The notes below the pieces were generated by a model, which saw only the letters and a list, made by a program, of their open reading frames with translations, had not been told where the DNA came from and searched no databases. A stretch of DNA of 64,000 nucleotides from Flavobacterium caseinilyticum (GTDB taxonomy: Bacteria; Bacteroidota; Bacteroidia; Flavobacteriales; Flavobacteriaceae). The first letter of the stretch is position 1. Every line of letters starts with the position of its first letter. The stretch lies in contig NZ_SMFM01000001.1 in NCBI RefSeq assembly GCF_004349085.1, positions 744,001 through 808,000 of the forward strand. The letters are read 5' to 3'. The position numbers and the translations under genes are program-made. This document shows, piece by piece, positions 27,291-34,868 of the stretch.

Positions 27291-27790
27291 AAAAAACAAT
27301 CTTAATTACTTTTTTTGGGTTACTATTTTTAACGCTAACATCTTTTAGTGTACATAAATTTTATGTGGCGTTGTATCAGGTGAATTACGCTCCTGAAAAG
27401 AAGATGCTTCAAATCACAGCCCGGATATTCGTAGATGATTTGAATAGTGCTGTTGGAAAAAAGTACAGTAAAAAAATCAATTTAGGTTCCGAAAATGAAA
27501 CTATTGAAGATGTGAATCTTCTGAAAAAATATTTTAGTGAAAAATTTTACCTAAAGGTAAATGGTCAAACTAAACCCCTACATTTTTTAAGTAAAGAAAT
27601 GGAAGGCGATGTACTTATCTGTTACTTCAATATGAGAGATATCCCAAAAGTTAATTCTCTGGAAATCTTTAATTCAATTATAATTGAAGGCAATTCAGAA
27701 CAACAAAATATTATGCATTTTAATGTACTGGGCACGAAAAATACATTGCTTTTTACAGAGTCTACATCCAAGGGAATGTTAAAATATTAA
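27287..27790 (+). CDS. DUF6702 family protein
   Basis: 167 residues with an N-terminal hydrophobic signal or anchor segment (about 5-22, ILITFFGLLFLTLTSFSV) followed directly by the family's typical opening HKFYVALYQVNYAPEKKMLQ and ITARIFVDDLNSAV. Beta-strand-rich, and exported or membrane-anchored. Family function unknown. Members often stand next to M1 aminopeptidase or exported CarboxypepD-like genes in Flavobacteria as far as I recall. The ATG overlaps the upstream stop, so it belongs to that transcription unit; the M1 gene follows 64 bases later. Confidence 0.72.
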   Translation: MKKTILITFFGLLFLTLTSFSVHKFYVALYQVNYAPEKKMLQITARIFVDDLNSAVGKKYSKKINLGSENETIEDVNLLKKYFSEKFYLKVNGQTKPLHFLSKEMEGDVLICYFNMRDIPKVNSLEIFNSIIIEGNSEQQNIMHFNVLGTKNTLLFTESTSKGMLKY

Positions 27791-27854
27791 TTAATTTAGA
27801 TACATCTACTTAAAATTATTATTTTCACACACTGAAATAACCATTTCTTTACCT

Positions 27855-30098
27855 ATGAAAAAATTATCTTTACTATTATTTTTCCCTGCATTATTGTTTG
27901 CACAGGAAAAAACGGCGCCAGTCACTCCAAAACCAACTGGAAAGTACGACACCAATAAGTTTAGTCAAATGTATGATTTGTTAGCCACGCCTAACATGTT
28001 TCGTACCGCTTCAGGAGCTCCAGGCCCGGCTTATTACCAACAACAAGCTGATTATAAAATCAATATTGAGCTTGATGATAAAAATTCTAAATTAAGTGGT
28101 TCAGAAACCGTTACGTATTATAATAATTCTCCTGATACTTTAGAATATTTATGGGTGCAGTTAGATCAAAATCAAGCTGCTAAAAACTCACAAACTCCAT
28201 TGGCGGAAAGCCAAAGAATGGAGCAGGTTTTTCCAGCGGGAGGTTTTGCTAATAAATTTTTAAAACAAGAATTAGAGCGCGGATTCAATATTGAGTTTGT
28301 TAAAGATGCCAAAGGAAATCCATTGTCGTATACCATCAATCAAACAATGATGCGTATCAACTTAGCAACACCAATGAAACCTGGCGAGAAGTTTTCTTTT
28401 GCAATCAAATGGTCTTACAATATCAACAACTATAGAGCGGAAGGCGGTCGTTCAGGATATGAATTATTCGAAAAAGACGGCAACAAATTATATGTAATCG
28501 CTCAATTCTACCCTAGAATGGCGGTTTATAATGATGTTGAAGGATGGCAGAATATGCAGTTTTGGGGAACGGGAGAGTTTACTTTGCCTTTTGGAAATTT
28601 TGATGTAAATATCACCGTACCTGCAGATCATGTTATGGAAGCAACAGGAGAGCTGATGAATAGAAGCGAAGTGTTCACTCCGGAACAAGTGAAAAGATAT
28701 GAATTAGCCATGAAATCATACGATAATCCAGTTGTGATTGTTACGCAAGCGGAAGCGGAAGCAAACGAAAAAGGATTTTCTGACAAGAAAAAAACATGGA
28801 AATTTAGCGCTAAAAACGTAAGAGATTTTGGTATTGCCACTTCCAGAAAATTCATTTATGATGCAATGGCCGTTAAATTAAGTGAGAAAACAGTTATGGC
28901 AATTTCAGTTTATCCTAAAGAAGCAAATCCGCTTTGGGGAGAAACATCAACTAGAACAGTAGCACATACCTTAAAAAGTTATTCCGCTCATACATTCGAT
29001 TATCCTTATCCAAAAGCAGTTTCAGTATCTGCAGAAGATCAAGGTATGGAGTATCCAATGATTTGCTGGAATTATGGTCGTCCTGACGAAAAAGGTGTGA
29101 CCAGCGAACGTATTAAAAACGGTATGATTGGAGTAGTAGTGCATGAAGTAGGACACAATTTTTTTCCTATGATTGTCAATTCTGATGAGCGTCAGTGGTC
29201 TTGGATGGATGAAGGTTTAAACACTTTCATGCAATACATGGCTGAGCAGGAAATGGGAACAAACTTTCCTTCCAGTCGTGGTCCAGCAAGTAAAATTGTT
29301 CCTTACATGAGTGGTGATCAAAAATTCTTGGAGCCTATTATGTCTAACTCTGAAACAATAGTTCAGTTTGGTGCAAACGCTTATGGCAAGCCGGCGACAG
29401 GTTTGAATATTCTTAGAGAAACGATCATGGGCAGAGAGTTATTTGATCATGCGTTCAAAGTATATGCAAACAGATGGAAATTCAAACATCCTACTCCGGA
29501 AGACTTTTTTAGAACAATGGAAGATGCATCGGCGGTGGATTTAGACTGGTTTTTCAGAGGATGGTTTTACTCAACTGATTTTGTGGATATTGGTGTGAAA
29601 GAGGTAAAACAATATTACGTATCTGAGGCTGCAACTAAAGAATTAAAAGATGCTGTCGTTAGAAGAGGACGTTTTGGTCAGGAAAAAGGACCTTTCGTGT
29701 ATTTAGTTGCTGGAACCAGCGAGGAACTGTCCGCTAAAGAGAAGAAAGCATTAGCTATTTCTGATGTGAATTTATTATCGGAGTATGTAAACAAAAACTT
29801 TACAGCTGATGAAAAAACAAAATTAAAATCTCCTAAATATTTCTACGAAGTAGAATTCAACAAACCAGGAGGAATGTTAATGCCAATTATTGTTGAGTTA
29901 ACGTACGATGATGATTCAAAAGAAACATTTAAATATCCAGCTCAAATTTGGAGAAAAAACAATGATACCGCTAAGAAAGTATATGCAACTGAAAAAGCAA
30001 TCAAAAAAATCCAAGTCGATCCAAAGTTAGAAACTGCTGATATCGATGTAACCAATAATACTTGGCCTAAAGAAGAAGTAAAATCCAAATTCGACTAG
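27855..30098 (+). CDS. Exported M1 family metallopeptidase
   Basis: Zinc aminopeptidase-like enzyme of 747 residues with signal peptide MKKLSLLLFFPALLFAQ. Zinc site: HEVGH at 430-434 and Glu453 in MDEGLNTF, exactly 18 residues after the second His, as in M1 peptidases. The usual GAMEN exopeptidase motif is replaced by QGMEYPMICW (396-405). The N-terminal beta-domain (about 65-275) has YKINIELDDKNSKLSGSE. The C-terminal half is unusual in having no ERAP1-like helical domain. Probable role: trimming peptides in the periplasm, for nutrition. A strong terminator follows 20 bases after the stop. Confidence 0.9.
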   Translation: MKKLSLLLFFPALLFAQEKTAPVTPKPTGKYDTNKFSQMYDLLATPNMFRTASGAPGPAYYQQQADYKINIELDDKNSKLSGSETVTYYNNSPDTLEYLWVQLDQNQAAKNSQTPLAESQRMEQVFPAGGFANKFLKQELERGFNIEFVKDAKGNPLSYTINQTMMRINLATPMKPGEKFSFAIKWSYNINNYRAEGGRSGYELFEKDGNKLYVIAQFYPRMAVYNDVEGWQNMQFWGTGEFTLPFGNFDVNITVPADHVMEATGELMNRSEVFTPEQVKRYELAMKSYDNPVVIVTQAEAEANEKGFSDKKKTWKFSAKNVRDFGIATSRKFIYDAMAVKLSEKTVMAISVYPKEANPLWGETSTRTVAHTLKSYSAHTFDYPYPKAVSVSAEDQGMEYPMICWNYGRPDEKGVTSERIKNGMIGVVVHEVGHNFFPMIVNSDERQWSWMDEGLNTFMQYMAEQEMGTNFPSSRGPASKIVPYMSGDQKFLEPIMSNSETIVQFGANAYGKPATGLNILRETIMGRELFDHAFKVYANRWKFKHPTPEDFFRTMEDASAVDLDWFFRGWFYSTDFVDIGVKEVKQYYVSEAATKELKDAVVRRGRFGQEKGPFVYLVAGTSEELSAKEKKALAISDVNLLSEYVNKNFTADEKTKLKSPKYFYEVEFNKPGGMLMPIIVELTYDDDSKETFKYPAQIWRKNNDTAKKVYATEKAIKKIQVDPKLETADIDVTNNTWPKEEVKSKFD

Positions 30099-30112
30099 AC
30101 TAACAAATAGTT

Positions 30113-30146
30113 AAAAAAAAAGACTCTGAAAAGAGTCTTTTTTTTA
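30113..30146 (+). terminator. Terminator after the M1 peptidase gene
   Basis: Stem AAGACTCT / AGAGTCTT with a GAAA loop, flanked by an A run and a T run. Classic intrinsic terminator separating the peptidase from tatA. Confidence 0.9.
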
Positions 30147-30209
30147 TGAAAAAATTAAAAGTCAAAGGTTCAAAATTTAATATCTTTGTCACAATCAAAA
30201 ATAAAATAT

Positions 30210-30611
30210 ATGTTTGGTATAGGTGGAGGCGAATTAATTTTTATCATGTTTATAGTGCTTATGCTTTTTGGGTCAGATAAAGTTCCTGAAATTGCCCGAA
30301 CCATGGGTAAAGCAATGGCGCAATTGAAAAATGCTACTAATGATATTAAAAGTGAAATTCAAAAAGGAGCGGAGGCCAATGGGTTCGATGCGAAAACTTT
30401 GACCGATTTCACGGGGAATATTACTTCTGAAATAAATAAAGCAAAGGATAATATATTGGGTGATACTTCTCAATTCACCAATATGTCCCAGAATATTACC
30501 ACCGAAATTAATAAAGCCAAAGACAGTTTACTGTCAGATACTACAACTCCAATAGAAAGCACTAAAGAAGTAATAGAAGACATTACAGGGCCAATAAAAC
30601 GTCAGATGTAA
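30210..30611 (+). CDS. tatA: TatA/E-type twin-arginine translocase subunit with a duplicated tail
   Basis: 133 residues from the ATG at 30210. The 30186 TTG extension would add only MSQSKIKY and overlaps a TAnnTTTG box (30181-30188), so I reject it. Seen: a hydrophobic helix (about 8-20, ELIFIMFIVLMLF), the hinge GSDKVPEIAR and an amphipathic helix to about 50, the TatA layout. The remaining tail carries a 17-residue duplication with period 25: NITSEINKAKDNILGDT at 70-86 and NITTEINKAKDSLLSDT at 95-111. TatA forms the pore for folded-protein export. The stop overlaps the PAP2 start by one base (TAATG). Confidence 0.88.
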   Translation: MFGIGGGELIFIMFIVLMLFGSDKVPEIARTMGKAMAQLKNATNDIKSEIQKGAEANGFDAKTLTDFTGNITSEINKAKDNILGDTSQFTNMSQNITTEINKAKDSLLSDTTTPIESTKEVIEDITGPIKRQM

Positions 30612-31180
30612 TGTTAGATAAATTATTGTCTTTAGATGCGGAAATATTCGTGTTTTTAAATGGATTAGGGTCGGAGACCTATGACGGACTTTGGTTACTC
30701 ATTACCAAACAAAGCAATTGGATTCCTCTTTTTTTAGTTTTGCTCTACGTTATTTTTAAAAATCTAGGAGCAAAACAAACACTGTATTTGCTACTGTTTG
30801 TAGCAGTCTTGGTAACATTTACAGATCAATCGGCAAATGTGTTCAAACGAGAATTTCATCGCTTACGTCCTTGTAATAATCCTGAAATCAATTCTTTTAT
30901 ACGCATCGTTCAAATCAGAAATTCATTTAGTTTTTTCTCGGGCCATGCGACAAATTCAATGGCGGTTGCAGCATTTTTATATTTTAATTTCAAAGATAAA
31001 ATCAAATATTTCGGTTTCTTGTTCTTGTGGCCGCTTATATTTGCTTACAGCAGAATTTATCTTGGTTTGCATTATCCTTTAGACATTTTAGCAGGCTATT
31101 TGTTCGGATTTACCTCTGGTTTTGTGTTCTTGAAAGTGTACAAAATAGCACAAGAAAGATATTTTCCGCAACCTACATAG
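30611..31180 (+). CDS. PAP2 family membrane phosphatase
   Basis: 189 residues with about five or six membrane helices. The three PAP2 motifs are present: KREFHRLRP (motif 1), FSGHATNS (motif 2, SGH), and SRIYLGLHYPLDILAG (motif 3, with the catalytic His). Proteins of this type dephosphorylate undecaprenyl diphosphate or phosphatidyl-glycerophosphate; with dcw genes in the same window an undecaprenyl role is attractive, but the subtype cannot be decided. It starts in the stop codon of tatA, so the two genes are coupled. After it come a hairpin-bearing repeat element and the convergent O-methyltransferase gene. Confidence 0.9.
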   Translation: MLDKLLSLDAEIFVFLNGLGSETYDGLWLLITKQSNWIPLFLVLLYVIFKNLGAKQTLYLLLFVAVLVTFTDQSANVFKREFHRLRPCNNPEINSFIRIVQIRNSFSFFSGHATNSMAVAAFLYFNFKDKIKYFGFLFLWPLIFAYSRIYLGLHYPLDILAGYLFGFTSGFVFLKVYKIAQERYFPQPT

Positions 31181-31181
31181 T

Positions 31182-31256
31182 TAGTAGGAGCAATTTCCTG
31201 CTGTCCGCTGTATCCACGCAAAAAAGCGTGGGATGCCGCTCCCATCAGGGCTAGGC
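31182..31256. repeat. Hairpin-forming intergenic element between convergent genes
   Basis: An imperfect long inverted repeat. The core CACGC-AAAAAA-GCGTG (31215-31230) is extended by ATCC/GGAT, with a one-base bulge, and by an outer CCTGCTG / CATCAGGG pairing. It has the form of a mobile or repeated intergenic hairpin element of Flavobacteria: I recall similar GCCCTGATGG...GCAGGA sequences with variable loops, but that is memory, not a search. It may serve as a bidirectional terminator for the PAP2 and O-methyltransferase genes. Confidence 0.5.
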
Positions 31257-31283
31257 AGTTGTTTTCGAAAGGAATATTTGAAT

Positions 31284-31925
31284 TTACAAGACTCTACTCA
31301 CTGTCAAACCATCACGAATAGGCAGTAAAACCGTTTCTACTCTTGGATCCGTTGCTAATAACTGATTGTATTCCAGCAATATTTTTGTGCTCAAATCTTT
31401 AGGGTTCAGTGGTTCCAGAACTTTCCCGCTCCACAACACATTGTCCGATAAAATAATCCCGCCTTTATTCATTTTTGGAACAATCAATTCAAAATAGTTG
31501 AGGTAATTTTCTTTATCGGCATCAATAAAAACCAAATCGAATTTTAAGTCAAGCGCCGGAATAATGTCAACTGCTTCTCCTAAATGCTGGAAAATTTGTT
31601 CTCCCCAAGGTGATTTGTCAAAATGCTTTCTTTGAAAATCAACTAATTCTTCTTTGATGTCAATCGTATGCAACTGCCCGTTTTCCTGCATTCCTTCGCA
31701 CAAACACAATGCGGAATAACCAGTATACGTTCCAATTTCCAGAATATTCACAGGCCGAATTAATTTAGACAACATACTCAAAACCCGCCCTTGAAAATGT
31801 CCGCTCAACATTCGCGGCAGCAAAATTTTTTGGTAAGTTTCTTTGTTCAGCGCGGCCAGTAAAGCAGGTTCTTTTTCGGAATGTTGTTCGATATAATCTT
31901 CTAATTCTTGGGAAATGAAATGCAT
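31284..31925 (-). CDS. Class I O-methyltransferase (caffeoyl-CoA O-methyltransferase family)
   Basis: 213 residues of the small COMT-like O-methyltransferase family. SAM motif ILEIGTYTGYSALCLCEGM (about 60-78), the acidic residue in HTIDIKEELV, the second metal/SAM motif FDLVFIDADKENYLNY (about 130), and GGIILSDNVLWSGKV are all present. The Asp in FIDADK and the Asn-Val pair after SD are the usual divalent-metal ligands. Substrate unknown: a catechol or other hydroxyl. Its ATG lies in the stop of the toxin gene (TAATG at 31925), so it is translated from the toxin-antitoxin transcript unless it has an internal promoter. Confidence 0.87.
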   Translation of the reverse strand: MHFISQELEDYIEQHSEKEPALLAALNKETYQKILLPRMLSGHFQGRVLSMLSKLIRPVNILEIGTYTGYSALCLCEGMQENGQLHTIDIKEELVDFQRKHFDKSPWGEQIFQHLGEAVDIIPALDLKFDLVFIDADKENYLNYFELIVPKMNKGGIILSDNVLWSGKVLEPLNPKDLSTKILLEYNQLLATDPRVETVLLPIRDGLTVSRVL

Positions 31926-32224
31926 TATCTTAAACTTTTTATTGGGTCTTGAAAAGTATTGAATATTCTAACAACATAAATGGTGTTGTTATGGAATTGG
32001 TAAAGTATTTTGTAATTTCGGATAATGATTCTTCTGCAATCAATTCGGTATTCATCAATTTGAAATTGATCAGGAAAAATTATTGAATTTAAACTTCCGA
32101 AAATTTCATCAGTTATTTTGGTGGCAACTAGAACAGAAATGTTTTGTTCTAACGAAAGATAAATATCTTTTAAATCAAGTTTTGCATTTGTAGTCCAGAA
32201 AATCGCATAATTAGGATTACTCAT
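31925..32224 (-). CDS. RelE/ParE-type toxin
   Basis: 99 residues. Fits the RelE/ParE superfamily in size and pattern: NYAIFWTTNAKLDLKDIYL opening strand and helix, then the C-terminal strands RRIIIRNYKILYQFHNNTIYVVRIFNT, with ARG and Tyr where nuclease residues are expected. It probably inhibits translation or gyrase, depending on subfamily. It overlaps the antitoxin gene by 8 bases, the normal order (antitoxin first). The stop overlaps the O-methyltransferase start. Confidence 0.82.
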   Translation of the reverse strand: MSNPNYAIFWTTNAKLDLKDIYLSLEQNISVLVATKITDEIFGSLNSIIFPDQFQIDEYRIDCRRIIIRNYKILYQFHNNTIYVVRIFNTFQDPIKSLR

Positions 32225-32468
32225 TTTTCCAGGTTTTCATTTCTTCAATAAGATTTTCTTGAGAAACTACTCTATTATATTTAATATCTTCTAACCCCTC
32301 TTCAACCTTATTATGATATTCTGAGAGTGTTAAGGCATTTCCTTTTGCATCGTATGAAACAATTTCCTTCAAATAATTATCAAAAACCGAAGAAACGATA
32401 CGCAATAAACGTTCATCGGCATTTTCAATTTGCATTTGAATTTTCTGTTTTAATTCTGGAACTCCCAT
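32217..32468 (-). CDS. Antitoxin of the RelE/ParE-type pair
   Basis: 83 residues, immediately upstream of and overlapping the toxin gene. The N-terminus (MGVPELKQKIQMQIENADER) and the C-terminal EEMKTWKNE are of the small helical antitoxin kind common next to RelE/ParE toxins in Bacteroidota. It is not a ribbon-helix-helix I recognise confidently. Two inverted repeats that overlap the promoter (32474-32497) suggest that it or the complex represses the module. Confidence 0.7.
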   Translation of the reverse strand: MGVPELKQKIQMQIENADERLLRIVSSVFDNYLKEIVSYDAKGNALTLSEYHNKVEEGLEDIKYNRVVSQENLIEEMKTWKNE

Positions 32469-32473
32469 GTCTA

Positions 32474-32497
32474 TTACTATTATAGTAACAAAGTTAC
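32474..32497 (-). promoter_or_regulatory. Promoter and overlapping inverted repeats of the toxin-antitoxin module
   Basis: On the minus strand TAACTTTG (32496-32489) matches the -7 consensus. Around it are two perfect inverted repeats: GTAAC-AAA-GTTAC at 32485-32497, which covers the -7 box, and TTACTA-TTA-TAGTAA at 32474-32488, just downstream and 6 bases before the ATG. Overlap of operator-like palindromes with the -7 box is what an autorepressed toxin-antitoxin operon should have. Confidence 0.6.
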
Positions 32498-32548
32498 AAA
32501 ATATAATTTTGAGGGTTAAAAAAAATCAATATAATTCAAAATTGTCAT

Positions 32549-32556
32549 TAAATTTG
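32549..32556 (+). promoter_or_regulatory. -7 box of the rlmN promoter, touching the start codon
   Basis: TAAATTTG lies four bases before the ATG at 32561. Transcription would begin at about 32560, leaving an almost leaderless mRNA. No clear -33 TTG is visible. Confidence 0.5.
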
Positions 32557-32560
32557 CACC

Positions 32561-33604
32561 ATGGAAATCGAGAAAAAAGACATACGATCTTTATCAAAAG
32601 AACAATTACGAGATTTTTTTGTTGCTAATGGGGATAAAGCCTTTCGTGGTAATCAAGTTTACGAATGGTTGTGGAGCAAAGGCGCACATAGTTTTGAGGA
32701 TATGACTAATGTTTCTAAAGGAACACGGACTATGCTGGAAACGCATTTTGTTATCAATCATATCAAAGTAGATACGATGCAGCGCAGCGAAGACGGGACC
32801 GTGAAAAATGCCGTGCGTTTGCATGATGGTTTGGTGGTCGAATCGGTTTTGATACCTACAAATACCAGAACTACAGCTTGTGTTTCCAGTCAGGTAGGCT
32901 GTAGTTTAGATTGTAACTTTTGCGCAACAGCGCGATTGAAAAGAATGCGAAATCTGGAACCAGCCGAAATTTACGATCAGGTTATTGCCATTGATAAAGA
33001 AAGCCGTTTGTATCACAATCATCCGTTGTCAAACATAGTTTTTATGGGAATGGGAGAACCACTTATGAACTACAACAATGTGCTGAAGGCAATCGAAATG
33101 ATTACGTCTCCGGAAGGTTTAGGAATGTCGCCTAAACGTATTATGGTTTCGACTTCGGGAGTTCCTAAAATGATTAAGAAATTAGCTGATGATGATGTGA
33201 AATTCAAATTAGCAGTTTCCTTGCATTCAGCAATCGATGAAATTCGCTCCCGAATTATGCCATTTAGTGCTAATTTTCCTTTAGCAGATTTACGGGAATC
33301 ATTAGAATATTGGTACCGAAAAACCAAAAGCAAAATCTCCTACGAATATGTAGTTTGGAAAGATATCAATGACAATAAAGCTTCAATTGACGCTTTGGTT
33401 AAATTTTGTAAATATGTTCCTTGTAAAGTGAATTTGATTGAATACAATCCCATTGATGATGGGGAATTTCAGCAAGCTTCCGAAGAATCAATTAATGCGT
33501 ATATAAATGCATTGGAAGCAAGCGGCATTGTGGTAAAAGTGCGAAGAAGCCGCGGAAAAGATATTGATGCTGCTTGCGGACAGCTAGCCAACAAAGAAGC
33601 ATAA
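32561..33604 (+). CDS. rlmN: 23S rRNA (A2503-C2)/tRNA (A37-C2) methyltransferase
   Basis: Radical-SAM enzyme that methylates C2 of A2503 in 23S rRNA and A37 of some tRNAs. Length 347. The 4Fe-4S motif is GCSLDCNFC (Cys114, Cys118, Cys121). The second catalytic cysteine is Cys339 in DAACGQLA near the C-terminus. Other conserved parts include NIVFMGMGEPLMN, PKRIMVSTSGVPKMI, VSLHSAIDEIRSRIMP and the KVNLIEYNP strand. The gene is monocistronic and divergent from the antitoxin gene. Confidence 0.96.
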   Translation: MEIEKKDIRSLSKEQLRDFFVANGDKAFRGNQVYEWLWSKGAHSFEDMTNVSKGTRTMLETHFVINHIKVDTMQRSEDGTVKNAVRLHDGLVVESVLIPTNTRTTACVSSQVGCSLDCNFCATARLKRMRNLEPAEIYDQVIAIDKESRLYHNHPLSNIVFMGMGEPLMNYNNVLKAIEMITSPEGLGMSPKRIMVSTSGVPKMIKKLADDDVKFKLAVSLHSAIDEIRSRIMPFSANFPLADLRESLEYWYRKTKSKISYEYVVWKDINDNKASIDALVKFCKYVPCKVNLIEYNPIDDGEFQQASEESINAYINALEASGIVVKVRRSRGKDIDAACGQLANKEA

Positions 33605-33642
33605 AAATTTCTTTTCTAAAAACATTCAAAAGAATGTAAGCT

Positions 33643-33675
33643 TTTGTAAGATTGCAGGCTAAAATTGTATCTTTG
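33643..33675 (+). promoter_or_regulatory. Promoter of the polyprenyl synthase gene with very short leader
   Basis: TTTG at 33643-33646 and TATCTTTG at 33668-33675, spacer 21, an exact match to consensus. The ATG is at 33683, so the mRNA leader would be about 4 bases. Confidence 0.75.
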
Positions 33676-33682
33676 AATTCTA

Positions 33683-34660
33683 ATGAATGTTACTTCACAA
33701 ATAAAACAGCCCATCTTTGACGAAATGGAACTTTTTGAAAAAAAGTTCTACGAATCGATGACTTCACAAGTGGCTTTGTTAAATAGAATCACCTATTACA
33801 TCGTCAACAGAAAAGGAAAACAAATGCGTCCGATGTTTGTTTTTCTGACTGCTAAAATGGTTTCTGCCGGTACTGTAAACGAAAGAACCTATCGAGGTGC
33901 TTGCGTTATCGAGCTAATTCATACCGCCACATTAGTTCACGATGATGTTGTGGATGACAGCAATCGCAGAAGAGGTTTTTTCTCTCTCAATGCACTATGG
34001 AAAAATAAAATTGCTGTTTTAGTTGGGGATTATTTATTATCCAAAGGTTTATTGCTTTCCATAGATAATGGAGATTTTGATTTACTCCGAATTATTTCTG
34101 TCGCGGTTCGCGAAATGAGCGAAGGCGAATTACTTCAAATTGAAAAAGCCCGAAGACTCGACATCACAGAAGACATCTACTACGAAATAATTCGGAAAAA
34201 GACAGCGACACTTATTGCTGCCTGTTGTGCTCTTGGTGCAAAATCCGTTATTGAAGATGAAGTTCAAGTAGAAAATATGCGCAAGTTTGGAGAACTCATT
34301 GGGATGGCTTTTCAAATAAAAGATGATTTATTCGATTATACGGATGAAGCCATTGGGAAACCAACCGGGATTGACATCAAAGAACAAAAAATGACGTTGC
34401 CTCTTATTCACGTTTTGAATACGTGTACTTCAAAAGAGAAAACATGGTTGATTAACTCCATTAAAAACCATAATAAAGATAAAAAACGTGTCAAAGAAGT
34501 TATTGCTTTTGTAAAAAACAATAACGGTTTGCTTTATGCCGAACAAAAAATGGTTCAATTTCAGCAAGAAGCTCTTTTATTGTTGGATAATTATCCAAAT
34601 TCGGACTTTAAAGATGCGTTAGTCTTGATGGTCAATTATGTCATTGAAAGAAAAAAATAA
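33683..34660 (+). CDS. Polyprenyl diphosphate synthase (octaprenyl/heptaprenyl type)
   Basis: All-trans long-chain prenyl synthase, 325 residues, likely supplying the side chain of menaquinone. The first aspartate-rich motif DDVVD is at 87-91 and the second DDLFD at 214-218, both intact; the residues before the first motif (ELIHTATLVH) are small/hydrophobic, as in medium/long-chain enzymes. YIVNRKGKQMRP is the conserved KxMRP region. It has its own promoter immediately upstream; an AT-only hairpin follows about 45 bases after the stop. The chain length is not predictable from sequence alone. Confidence 0.92.
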   Translation: MNVTSQIKQPIFDEMELFEKKFYESMTSQVALLNRITYYIVNRKGKQMRPMFVFLTAKMVSAGTVNERTYRGACVIELIHTATLVHDDVVDDSNRRRGFFSLNALWKNKIAVLVGDYLLSKGLLLSIDNGDFDLLRIISVAVREMSEGELLQIEKARRLDITEDIYYEIIRKKTATLIAACCALGAKSVIEDEVQVENMRKFGELIGMAFQIKDDLFDYTDEAIGKPTGIDIKEQKMTLPLIHVLNTCTSKEKTWLINSIKNHNKDKKRVKEVIAFVKNNNGLLYAEQKMVQFQQEALLLLDNYPNSDFKDALVLMVNYVIERKK

Positions 34661-34704
34661 TTCTTTTTTAAAATATTTTCTCTTCTTACCTATTGATTTT
34701 ACTG

Positions 34705-34740
34705 ATTTTTTTGATTTTCAATTTATAAAATCAAAAAAAT
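34705..34740 (+). terminator. AT-rich inverted repeat after the polyprenyl synthase gene
   Basis: 14-bp stem ATTTTTTTGATTTT / AAAATCAAAAAAAT with an 8-base loop. It has no GC core, so it is a weak terminator at best. Confidence 0.4.
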
Positions 34741-34753
34741 TTCTATGTAAGAT

Positions 34754-34781
34754 GCAACCTTTTTGCATTGTCAATCGTCTA
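34754..34781 (+). promoter_or_regulatory. Candidate ECF sigma-dependent promoter of the sigma operon
   Basis: GCAACC at 34754-34759 followed after 16 bases by CGTCTA at 34776-34781. This is the ECF type (AAC in -35, CGTC in -10), not TAnnTTTG. It lies about 85 bases before the sigma start, the place for autoregulation. The -35 box is also part of a small inverted repeat ATGCAA-CCTTT-TTGCAT. Confidence 0.55.
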
Positions 34782-34868
34782 TGTTAATAGAGATGAGGTT
34801 CAATATTAAAAATCAGTTGCAATAGCAATGAAAAATATTGGAATTGATTTTTGCCATTGAAACTATTT

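Noticed and set aside
34705..34740. Strong terminator after the polyprenyl synthase gene
   Set aside because: The stem is AT-only with no GC core, so I keep it only as a weak candidate.
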